A stretch of 64,000 nt of DNA, taken from positions 1,240,001-1,304,000 of the forward strand of contig NZ_JABMKV010000001.1 of the NCBI RefSeq assembly GCF_013204825.1, read 5' to 3'. Positions 49,179 through 57,502 of this stretch are shown one piece after another. The position numbers and the translations under genes were made by a program. Each line of letters begins with the position of its first letter. The first letter of the stretch is position 1. Source of the stretch: Pedobacter boryungensis. GTDB taxonomy: Bacteria > Bacteroidota > Bacteroidia > Sphingobacteriales > Sphingobacteriaceae. The notes below the pieces were generated by a model, which had not been told where the DNA came from, made no database searches, and saw only the letters and a list, made by a program, of their open reading frames with translations.

Positions 49179-49204
49179 AGATAATAAGTACTGAGGAGGA
49201 GAAT

Positions 49205-50218
49205 TTACCACATTCTCATTGTACTTAGTATATGATACGCATTATTCAATTGTAAACCCAATACAATTTCATGACTACCATAACTCACCTTGTTTAATTG
49301 TGAGGTTGTAAAATCATATGAATAGGTTAGATTAATTAGTTTATTAATGTTTAATCCAGCCATTGCCGAGTAAGAATCATTATATCGATAGCTCCCTCCA
49401 AGCCAAAAACGATCCTTAAAGGCAATTTTTAAGTTCGCGTCTACCGACAGTGGTGCAGGATTTACATATTTAACCATCACAGAAGGAATAGCTGAAATAC
49501 CTTCATCAATAAAAAATTTATATCCTGCAGTAATAAAAGTATGAGGAACTTCCTTTCCGCTTTTGTAATTTGGGTCGCTTGTAAAAGCCAATTTTTGAGG
49601 TAAGATTTGTTGCACAGATGCTCCTGCAAAAAATCTTGCACCATATAGCCATACACCCATCCCTAAATCTGGTTTAACCTGACTAGTTACGGTATTATTT
49701 AAAGCAGGGTCATTGGGATCTTCCAAATCTAATTCATTTACATTTAGTCCTATTCTGGTAATTCCTACCGCAGCACCTACGGACAAGTTCAAAGTTCCTG
49801 ATAATTGAAGATGATATGCATAGGTTAAATTTGCATCTAATCTAGATATTGGCCCTATTTTATCTAAAACTACCATAGCACCCATACCATGATGAGAAGG
49901 TGATGCTGTATAATTTTGCATATAATTATCACTCATAGGATCATCTCCTTTTTCTGGCATAGATAAAGGGTTTTTCCATAAATAATCACTCCCTAAACTC
50001 CAATGTGCAGAGGCAAAAGTAGTTTGGGGTGAACCTTCAATACCCGACCACTGTTTTCTATAACCAGCTTTAAAGTCGGTATAGTTTTCAATTCCACTTA
50101 ATGCAGAATTTAGTAGATAATTATTAAAAATATACTGTGTATACTGCGGCCTTTGCTGACCAAATGATGATAAGCTTATTCCAAATATAAAAATGATGAG
50201 GTAGTAACTTCTTTTCAA
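49205..50218 (-). CDS. PorP/SprF family type IX secretion system membrane protein
   Basis: The 337-residue outer-membrane protein has a signal peptide (YYLIIFIFGISLSSFGQ) and the family opening QRPQYTQYIFNNYLLNSAL-SGIENYTDFKAGYRKQWSGI. The rest consists of barrel strands (LNLSVGAAVGITRIGLN, INKLINLTYSYDFT). PorP/SprF proteins help attach or secrete the large gliding-type C-terminal domain proteins encoded beside them. It starts two bases after the upstream 1206-residue gene, so the cargo and its partner are co-expressed. Confidence 0.92.
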   Translation of the reverse strand: MKRSYYLIIFIFGISLSSFGQQRPQYTQYIFNNYLLNSALSGIENYTDFKAGYRKQWSGIEGSPQTTFASAHWSLGSDYLWKNPLSMPEKGDDPMSDNYMQNYTASPSHHGMGAMVVLDKIGPISRLDANLTYAYHLQLSGTLNLSVGAAVGITRIGLNVNELDLEDPNDPALNNTVTSQVKPDLGMGVWLYGARFFAGASVQQILPQKLAFTSDPNYKSGKEVPHTFITAGYKFFIDEGISAIPSVMVKYVNPAPLSVDANLKIAFKDRFWLGGSYRYNDSYSAMAGLNINKLINLTYSYDFTTSQLNKVSYGSHEIVLGLQLNNAYHILSTMRMW

Positions 50219-50220
50219 AA

Positions 50221-53200
50221 CTATCTTATAATGGTTAAACTTCCGGTTATGCTTTTTCGTCCACTGTTAGGGTTGATAATATAGTAATAAGTTCCGACAG
50301 GTAGTGCTTGATTTTTATAATTTCCATCAAATGGTACAGGATAACATTTGCTAAAAAAAATTCTTTGCCCATTTCGGTCAAAAATTTCAACAGTACTGTT
50401 TGGATAAGTATCCAAATATTTCACATTCCAAACATCATTTACTCCATCGCCGTTCGGTGTAAAACTATTAGGAGCATATACATTTTGCAACACATGAACA
50501 TATACCTGATCTACGGTTGTACAACCCTGGTCTGATGTAACAGTTAATGTATATTGTGTATCAACTTCTGGTTTTGCAATTGGATTTAAAATATTGTCGG
50601 CACTTAACCCAATACTAGGTGTCCATTTATAAGTTAAGCCAGTACCCGATGCATTAGCTTGCATTTTTTTCTCACCACCTACTAAAATATAAAAGTCTGC
50701 TCCAGCATTAGTAGTAGGAATTGGATAAACTTCAATATCTTGCCCAATATTAACTGTACAACCATTTTGAGGGGTAAAGGTATAGGTAATGTGATGTATA
50801 CCTGGGCCAGCAAGTTTTGGATCGAAAGTACCATCAGCCTTTATACCAGTACCGCTATATGCACCAGTTCCAATTATTCCTGAGCTTTCAGAAGCTTGGG
50901 TAATCATTATATTACCATTGTTTTCACAAATTGGAGTTAGCGCACTAAAAGTTAATTGAGGGGCAGGTTTTATAGTAACATTATGAAGAACAGGCAGGTT
51001 ACAGCTTTCTCCCGAGTAAGCTACTAATTTGATGGTATAGGTTTTATTTGTATTTCCTCCAAACGGAGCATAGGTTAAAGCTATATCATCACTTATTGGG
51101 AGTTTAGGATATGGAATAGTAATAAAACTTGTAGGGTTATTTACATAGTCGGAATAAATTTCTAATTTGGTTATATTGCCAAACGCAGCTGCAGAAGTAC
51201 TATTTATAATTACATCTTTACCGCTACATAAATTTGTTTCATTTTTAATGGTAAAATCAGCTTTAACAACAGCCCCATTTACAGAGAATGGATAAGATTT
51301 CTCATCTGTACAACCATTTACATTAGTAATTTTAAGCTTAACCGTGTAATTGCCTATTGCATTATAAGCATGTTTACCATCTTTTTGTGTTGAACTATTT
51401 GCAGCTCCAGAAGCTGGATCTCCAAAATCCCATACATAAGTTAAGCCAACCTCACTCCCATTTTGATCTTTTGATTTATTAATGAAATTGGCAAAGCCAT
51501 CAGCTAAACAAAAATCTGGAGTAAGAAAATCTGCAACAGGTAAGCCCGTAACAATCATTTGTTGAGAATAGGTATTTGTGCAGCCTTTATTAGAAGTTGT
51601 AGTTAAGTTAACTGTATAGGTTCCAGCTTTTATATATTGATGATTAGGGCTTGATGAATCTGGTCTATCTTCGCTCACTCCATCACCAAAATCCCAATGC
51701 CAATTTACGATTTTGGCATCTGTAAAAATTGATGTACTAATAGTAGATTGATCTGTAAATATGAAGCTTGTATTCATACAGGTAGTAGGCACTACAAATT
51801 TTGTGTTAGGAGCCGGGTATATTGTTATACTTTGTGTAAACACATCCGATTCGCACCCATTCTCTGCATCAACAAAGAGCTTAATGGTATAAGTGCCTGG
51901 AGCTATAAAAGCATGCTTTGGGTTTTGTATGATTGATGTATTTAATGCTCCAGATGCTGGATCTCCAAAATCCCAGTGCCATTTGGTGATAACTTTTCCA
52001 TTAACATTTGGATTACTGGTATCTGTAAAAGTAACTTCTTGATTAGCACATTTTTCTGCGACAGCTGTAAATGAAGCGGTAGGCAGTGGATCAACAGTAA
52101 AACCAACACTTAATTCTTCGGTGGCTCCACATGCATCTGCTGAGGGTTTTGTTGCAGTTACCCTAAATGTATAATCTTTTGGAGTAGGATATATGATACG
52201 ATTAGGATAAACATAAGTGAAATAATCTATACCATCTTTTTTGAAAGAACCTTGAGCAACTGGATTACTTTGAGTAATTAACCCATCGCCATTTTCTACA
52301 TCCCATACTAATTGAGTGGGCTGATAAGGTAAATTAATTTTTAGGCTCATTACTTCGCCTATACAACCTATAGTAATGGGTTGATTTGTAGCAGAGTTGA
52401 CAGGTTGAAAAGTAAAGTTTTGGATATTTGCACCAGCCAAATATGCATACGACTCTACAGAGCCATATCCATATGCAATGGCAGAAAAACCACTAGCAGC
52501 GGTAAGTCTATGCTGTGGTTGAGTACCAGTTACATTTATAATTACATAACTATATTCAGAATCTATTGCAGTAAACCCAGCTACTTGATTACCATCTAAC
52601 CTGAAAGAAGGTGCATCGGCAGTTTTGATGATTACATTTAAATAGTACCGATCTATATTTGTTAAGTTTCCAACCACAGCTCTCAAGTCTGAAAAAACCG
52701 TAATATTATTTAAAGTTTGTTCTATCGGGTTTAAAACTGTGATTTCTGGATCTCCGGGGTATTGTATATTGTTATTACCAGGATTGTTTAAGTTACAACC
52801 TTGAGTAGTTTGAAATTGTGCTACTGAAATGGGTTTATCTGCTAAGATTACATTACCACCACTACTAGCGTTAAAATAGGTTACTCCTTTTCCAAAGACA
52901 CTAGTTGTGCCATTTATTGTAATAGAGGTAGCATCCTGTGCAACAATAATTTTCAAAATATCTGTATTGCCATGTGTACTATTATAAAATGGCGCAGTTA
53001 CAAATTTTTTACCCCATGCACTTACAGGGAAAAGTTGTTGATATAAATTATCCCCACTACTCGCATTTATTGAACTCCCTATCTCACAAAATGCAGCCCA
53101 TGAGTTACCAGAAAAAACTGCAATGGGTTTACAGCCATTGGACGCTTTAATGTGACTACCAGACAAATCTTTCCCTGTTAAATCTGCTACTGCTTGGTAT

Positions 53201-53841
53201 TGATAAATATCTCCTTTATTTAATATCTTTTTAAATGTAACGTTTGCAGGATGGATATTATCCTTATCACTTAATGTGGGTGTAATTTCTATCTCTGTTG
53301 CATCTTCAGTTGCAATAATTGTAAACTGAGCATAAGCTCCCTTAGAAGCACGACTAAGATGGCTAAATGTATAATACTCTTTACCTAATGTATTTGTTGG
53401 CAAAACAAGGGTACCACCAGTACGAGCATTATTGGATATTACACTATATAAAGAAATGGGTTTATCGGTTACAACATGGATAGCCATATTAGGTTCGATA
53501 ACATCAGAACTACTGATATATACTGTATTTAGATTAGGATCAATAGTAACAGGAAGGCAGGTATTAGCGGGAATTGGGGAATTTGGAGCAACACTACTGC
53601 TTTTTATGAGTGTATTCCCAATATAAATTTGATAATTAGTAACCTGATCTGCTGATAAAAATAATGTTAATCTAGATTGTAGGCTGTCTATATGCCCACT
53701 GTAAGCAACATAAAAATCTTTTCCTTTGTTAGATGTATTTTGAGCAATTGCTTTTGGAGAAAATCCTATCAATAAAAATAAAATAATAATAAGCCAAAGA
53801 TTGTTGGTCAAAGTATTACCTATCAAAAGTTTAGAGCGCAT
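50221..53841 (-). CDS. T9SS cargo with IgGFc-binding-like N-terminus, PKD domains and gliding-type C-terminal domain
   Basis: The 1206-residue surface protein has a signal peptide (NLWLIIILFLLIGFSPKAIAQ region), an IgGFc-binding-like domain of about 400 residues (FYVAYSGHIDSLQSRLTLFL, VVTDKPISLYSVISNNARTG), then several PKD-type domains marked by WHWDFGDPASG, WHWDFGDGVSE and YVWDFGDPASG, and a C-terminal gliding motility-associated domain (VYAPNSFTPNGDGVNDVWNV, VEIFDRNGQRIFFS, ITGSLTIIR). That last domain is the type IX secretion targeting signal. The PorP/SprF gene 2 bp downstream is its expected partner. Probably an adhesin or matrix protein on the surface. Confidence 0.9.
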   Translation of the reverse strand: MRSKLLIGNTLTNNLWLIIILFLLIGFSPKAIAQNTSNKGKDFYVAYSGHIDSLQSRLTLFLSADQVTNYQIYIGNTLIKSSSVAPNSPIPANTCLPVTIDPNLNTVYISSSDVIEPNMAIHVVTDKPISLYSVISNNARTGGTLVLPTNTLGKEYYTFSHLSRASKGAYAQFTIIATEDATEIEITPTLSDKDNIHPANVTFKKILNKGDIYQYQAVADLTGKDLSGSHIKASNGCKPIAVFSGNSWAAFCEIGSSINASSGDNLYQQLFPVSAWGKKFVTAPFYNSTHGNTDILKIIVAQDATSITINGTTSVFGKGVTYFNASSGGNVILADKPISVAQFQTTQGCNLNNPGNNNIQYPGDPEITVLNPIEQTLNNITVFSDLRAVVGNLTNIDRYYLNVIIKTADAPSFRLDGNQVAGFTAIDSEYSYVIINVTGTQPQHRLTAASGFSAIAYGYGSVESYAYLAGANIQNFTFQPVNSATNQPITIGCIGEVMSLKINLPYQPTQLVWDVENGDGLITQSNPVAQGSFKKDGIDYFTYVYPNRIIYPTPKDYTFRVTATKPSADACGATEELSVGFTVDPLPTASFTAVAEKCANQEVTFTDTSNPNVNGKVITKWHWDFGDPASGALNTSIIQNPKHAFIAPGTYTIKLFVDAENGCESDVFTQSITIYPAPNTKFVVPTTCMNTSFIFTDQSTISTSIFTDAKIVNWHWDFGDGVSEDRPDSSSPNHQYIKAGTYTVNLTTTSNKGCTNTYSQQMIVTGLPVADFLTPDFCLADGFANFINKSKDQNGSEVGLTYVWDFGDPASGAANSSTQKDGKHAYNAIGNYTVKLKITNVNGCTDEKSYPFSVNGAVVKADFTIKNETNLCSGKDVIINSTSAAAFGNITKLEIYSDYVNNPTSFITIPYPKLPISDDIALTYAPFGGNTNKTYTIKLVAYSGESCNLPVLHNVTIKPAPQLTFSALTPICENNGNIMITQASESSGIIGTGAYSGTGIKADGTFDPKLAGPGIHHITYTFTPQNGCTVNIGQDIEVYPIPTTNAGADFYILVGGEKKMQANASGTGLTYKWTPSIGLSADNILNPIAKPEVDTQYTLTVTSDQGCTTVDQVYVHVLQNVYAPNSFTPNGDGVNDVWNVKYLDTYPNSTVEIFDRNGQRIFFSKCYPVPFDGNYKNQALPVGTYYYIINPNSGRKSITGSLTIIR

Positions 53842-53895
53842 TTTACAATATAATATTAAAAATACTAAACTTAAGATTTTTAAGGAATTTTCTTT

Positions 53896-54351
53896 TTACG
53901 AAAGTAAATTTTGTCGAGCAATAAATTCTAATTGTCGGTTTGCAACTAACAATTTCTCTGTAAGTTCTTTATTCTCCTTACGAAGCGTATAAATTTCAAT
54001 TGCTTTTTCAATATTAATTCTTAAATCCTCTTCCATCCAAGGTTTTTGAATATATCGATAAACTTGGCCTTTATTAATCGCATCAATTACAGCATCAATA
54101 TCAGTATAACCTGTAAGTATCATTCGTATTGGATCAGGATGTGCCTCTAAAATTGAAGCCAAAAACTCTACTCCAGTAGTTTTTGGCATTCGCTGATCGG
54201 TTATAATGATATGTATATCTTCTTTATCTAAAATTTTTCTACCTTCTTCTGCAGATTCGGCAGTAAAAATCTTATACAGCCTACGATAGGTAGCTGCAAA
54301 TGCACTCAAATTGTGCGGTTCATCATCAACATATAAAATGTTTGTACTCAT
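53896..54351 (-). CDS. Single-domain response regulator with C-terminal coiled coil
   Basis: The 151-residue protein is a receiver of the RpfG-like group: NILYVDDEPHNL, phosphoacceptor Asp52 in HIIITDQRMPKTTG, Thr/Lys in RMILTGYTDIDAV and YRYIQKPWME, then a helix (NIEKAIEIYTLRKENKELTE) rather than an output domain. It is strikingly similar to the receiver of the hybrid kinase at 59633 (shared DPIR-ILTGYTDI and VYRYI-KPW), so it probably belongs to the same phosphorelay. It is divergent from the ThiF/nitroreductase gene. A protein-protein output or shuttle role is likely. Confidence 0.88.
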   Translation of the reverse strand: MSTNILYVDDEPHNLSAFAATYRRLYKIFTAESAEEGRKILDKEDIHIIITDQRMPKTTGVEFLASILEAHPDPIRMILTGYTDIDAVIDAINKGQVYRYIQKPWMEEDLRINIEKAIEIYTLRKENKELTEKLLVANRQLEFIARQNLLS

Positions 54352-54468
54352 CAGGATCTTAATAAAAGATAAAAATACTTTTTTATTATAACTCTTAAAA
54401 GACTAATTTAGTTGTTTTAACAAATAATTGAATTTTTATTATTAACAAGTAGTTATTTAACACTCAAA

Positions 54469-56799
54469 ATGCAGCCTAAAACTGGTTCTAATCCATCTTT
54501 ATCTCAGCTCATTACACAAACAGCAGCTCAAAATAATGTTTACAAACCATTATTTTTTAATCTAACAGATAGTGCTCAAAAAAAAGAAGTTGAAACCCTA
54601 ATTTCAAACAAAAACAACCTACAAGTTTACGATCATATTTATACCCAGGTAGAAGAATTAATAAAATGCCTACATCCTACTATCGTTTTTTTACCACCAA
54701 CAGAATTAGCCAAAGCTGTTGAAAACCATTTTGGCGGAAAACCTCTGGAAGAATATGGAGTTTGGGTTTATTACCCATGGGCAGAAAAATTAGTTCATTT
54801 ACTAAACGAACCAGAATTTGCATTAGTTCGCACCAATAGAAACAAACACAAAATTACTGATAAAGAGCAAACTCTCCTTTCTCAAAAGAAAATTGGAGTA
54901 ATGGGACTGTCTGTTGGTCAATCCGTTTCATTAACATTGGCAATGGAGAGAGGTTTTGGAGAGTTGCGTATTGCAGATTTTGATGAATTAGATTTAAGTA
55001 ACATCAACAGAATTCGAACTGGAGTATATAATCTTAAAATTAAAAAAACAGTTATTGTAGCGAGAGAAATTGCAGAAATAGATCCATACTTAAATGTGGT
55101 TTGTTTTGAAGATGGGATTACAGATGAAAACCTAGATGACTTTTTAACAAAAAACGGTAAATTAGATTTGCTAATTGACGAATGCGATAGCTTTGATATA
55201 AAAATCAATGCTCGTAACAAAGCAAAATCTTTAGGAATACCGGTTTTAATGGAAGGGAGTGATAGAGGAACTATTGATATCGAAAGATTTGATTTAGAAC
55301 CTAACAGACCTGTATTACATGGAATGGTTGAGCATTTGGACATGAGCAAATACAAAACGCTCTCAACAATGGATGAAAGAATTCCTTACATTACTGCAGT
55401 AACAGGTGTAGAAACGCTATCTCCTCGTATGAAAGCATCTGCTGTAGAGATTATGGCTACAATTTCTACTTGGCCGCAATTAGCAAGTGCAGTTACTTAC
55501 GGTGGTGGTATCACAGCTGATCTCTCTAGAAAAATATTATTAGGTAATCTTAGCGTTTCTGGGAGATTTTTTATAGATATGGATGAGCTAATCAGCGATT
55601 CTATTCCAACGACCCCAACTGATGCTGAAGTTAAACACATCGCCCCTCTTCAAACGAATGAGTTGGAAGAATTTATTAGCGAACATCGATTAGCATTTGA
55701 AAACAATGCAACCCCAATTTCAGAAGATATATTAGATCAATTAATACAAGCTGCCACTAAGGCACCATCTGGTGGAAATAATCAACCTTGGAGATGGCAT
55801 TATAAAAATGGTATTTTACATTTATTTTTAGAAAAAAGTGCAGCTCAAGCCTATTTAGACCCCCAATATATTTCTTCATACATTTCATTAGGCGCAGCAA
55901 TTGAAAACCTTTTATTAGCTGCTGCAAACTTGAATTTAAATACTAATTGGCAATTAACACCTCAATTAGCACCAACACATATTGCCTGGTTTAATTTTAT
56001 ACAAAGCCATACAGCAAGTGACCAAGAAAAACAATTGGCATCGCAAATTGATTTAAGGCATACCAATAGAAAAATTACACCAAGACAAGAGATAGATGAA
56101 ACTGACTTAAATCATTTATCAAGTTTAGTTGCACAAATTGCCAATGCAAAATTAACTTGGTTAACAAATCCAGAACAAATAAAAGCTTTGGGTGCCATTT
56201 CTACTCATACAGATTTGCTGCGACTATTTATTCCTGCAGCACATGAGGATTTTATTACTAGAGAAATGCGTTGGAATTTAGATGAGGTAAATGCAACTGA
56301 GGATGGAATTGGTATTCACACTTTAGATTTAAGCAATAACGACCAAATTGGAATACGTTTATTAAAAGATAAAAAGATGATTGGCTTTTTACAGCAAATC
56401 AATGGCGGTAGCGGTTTCAAAAGATTATCTATGCAGCAATTCATGGCTTCATCTGCCGTAGGATTAATTACCATGCCTAAAGGTGAAATTAATTCATTTA
56501 TTGAAGGTGGTATAGCAGCAGAAAAATTATGGCTTGGTGCTACAGCTTTAAACTTACAAATACACCCTGTAAATGTGCCACTTATCTTTTTCTACAAAAA
56601 TTCTGTCGAAGATAGCCTAAACATTCCTTTAGAAAGCAAAGCACAATTAACACAGGCCGAACAAGGCTTTAAACAATTATTTAATATAACAGACGACGAG
56701 CAGGCGATTTTTATGTTTAGAATATTTAAAGCAACGCCGTCGCCAGAAAGAACCATCAGAAAATCAACCTCTAAAATACTTTCCATTGGAAGAGCATAA
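54469..56799 (+). CDS. ThiF-like adenylating domain fused to nitroreductase domain (Rv1355c/MoeY-like family)
   Basis: The 776-residue protein joins two enzymes. Residues about 130-380 are an E1/ThiF-like Rossmann domain: IGVMGLSVGQSVSLTLAMER, RIADFDELDLSNINRIR and LLIDECDSFDIKINARNKAK. It has the ADFD-x-L-x-x-SN-x-NR signature of adenylating enzymes, but a modified glycine loop and no CxxC zinc pairs. Residues about 410-730 are a nitroreductase-like flavin domain (ATKAPSGGNNQPWRWHY, SLGAAIENLLLAAANL, GEINSFIEGGIAAEKLWLGA). M. tuberculosis Rv1355c, called MoeY, has this layout, but no molybdopterin role is supported here. It heads the operon with the FeeM-like and sensor genes, overlapping the former by 14 bp. 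Confidence 0.85.
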   Translation: MQPKTGSNPSLSQLITQTAAQNNVYKPLFFNLTDSAQKKEVETLISNKNNLQVYDHIYTQVEELIKCLHPTIVFLPPTELAKAVENHFGGKPLEEYGVWVYYPWAEKLVHLLNEPEFALVRTNRNKHKITDKEQTLLSQKKIGVMGLSVGQSVSLTLAMERGFGELRIADFDELDLSNINRIRTGVYNLKIKKTVIVAREIAEIDPYLNVVCFEDGITDENLDDFLTKNGKLDLLIDECDSFDIKINARNKAKSLGIPVLMEGSDRGTIDIERFDLEPNRPVLHGMVEHLDMSKYKTLSTMDERIPYITAVTGVETLSPRMKASAVEIMATISTWPQLASAVTYGGGITADLSRKILLGNLSVSGRFFIDMDELISDSIPTTPTDAEVKHIAPLQTNELEEFISEHRLAFENNATPISEDILDQLIQAATKAPSGGNNQPWRWHYKNGILHLFLEKSAAQAYLDPQYISSYISLGAAIENLLLAAANLNLNTNWQLTPQLAPTHIAWFNFIQSHTASDQEKQLASQIDLRHTNRKITPRQEIDETDLNHLSSLVAQIANAKLTWLTNPEQIKALGAISTHTDLLRLFIPAAHEDFITREMRWNLDEVNATEDGIGIHTLDLSNNDQIGIRLLKDKKMIGFLQQINGGSGFKRLSMQQFMASSAVGLITMPKGEINSFIEGGIAAEKLWLGATALNLQIHPVNVPLIFFYKNSVEDSLNIPLESKAQLTQAEQGFKQLFNITDDEQAIFMFRIFKATPSPERTIRKSTSKILSIGRA

Positions 56800-57499
56800 A
56801 CCACATATAGATAATTTATATTTCAAGGCATTTAGAGCGGTTGATAATCGTGATGCCTGTATGAAATTTATAGAGGGTCATACCCATGTGTTAGAAATTT
56901 TTGGAATTACTCAAATCACCTCAGCAAAAATAGATTGGGTACTAAATCCAGATGTGTTTGTGATCTTAGTAACTGCAGAAGAAGGCGGTCGTGCACTCGC
57001 AGGAGGCAGGATTCATCAAGCTAATCGTAAAAATCCTTTACCAATTGAAGATGCCGTTGGTTACATGGATGACCGCATTTATCAAATGGTTGAAGAAAGA
57101 ACCGATGCAGGTACTGGCGAACTTTGCGGATTATGGAATTCTTGGGATATTGCAGGTTTAGGTATTGGTAGTATGCATTTGAGTACAGCCTGTGTGGCTT
57201 ACGCCGATTTAATTAATTTAAGTACTCTTTTTGGATTATGTGCTCCAGCAACCTATCGCAATTCTATTCGAGGTGGTTTTAGGGTAATTAATGAAATCGG
57301 TATTAACGGAAAATTTTATTATCCAAAAGAAGACCTAACCGCAACCTCAATTTTAGTTGATGACATTAAAGGATTACCTTTAACTCACGAACCCGAAAGA
57401 AGTATTGCAATGAATATGAGAGCAAACTCAATTACACAGCAACAGATACAATCTAAAACTGGGGAAACCATTACTTTACATTTCGATTTAACAGTTTAG
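56786..57499 (+). CDS. GNAT-fold protein resembling N-acyl amino acid synthases (FeeM-like)
   Basis: The 237-residue protein starts with TTG within the end of the previous gene (14-bp overlap). It shows an acyltransferase-like core: FVILVTAEEGGRALAGGRIH strand, LCGLWNSWDIAGLGIGSMHL and LFGLCAPATYRNSIRGGFRV, which resemble GNAT/autoinducer-synthase folds where R..GI and a later helix bind the acyl donor. In FeeM such proteins make long-chain N-acyl amino acids from acyl-ACP. The assignment is tentative. Tight coupling to the ThiF-nitroreductase gene and, 3 bp later, to the sensor kinase suggests it makes or modifies a signal. Confidence 0.6.
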   Translation: MEEHKPHIDNLYFKAFRAVDNRDACMKFIEGHTHVLEIFGITQITSAKIDWVLNPDVFVILVTAEEGGRALAGGRIHQANRKNPLPIEDAVGYMDDRIYQMVEERTDAGTGELCGLWNSWDIAGLGIGSMHLSTACVAYADLINLSTLFGLCAPATYRNSIRGGFRVINEIGINGKFYYPKEDLTATSILVDDIKGLPLTHEPERSIAMNMRANSITQQQIQSKTGETITLHFDLTV

Positions 57500-57502
57500 C
57501 GT

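Noticed and set aside
47516..49204. Sigma-54 (-24/-12) promoters near rpoN
   Set aside because: By eye I found no TGGCAC-N5-TTGC type sequence in the intergenic regions of the window; a TGGCAC at about 18999 lacks the -12 part.
54469..56799. Molybdopterin biosynthesis protein
   Set aside because: The MoeY name of the mycobacterial relative is historical; there are no other moa/moe genes nearby and no zinc CxxC pairs as in MoeB.
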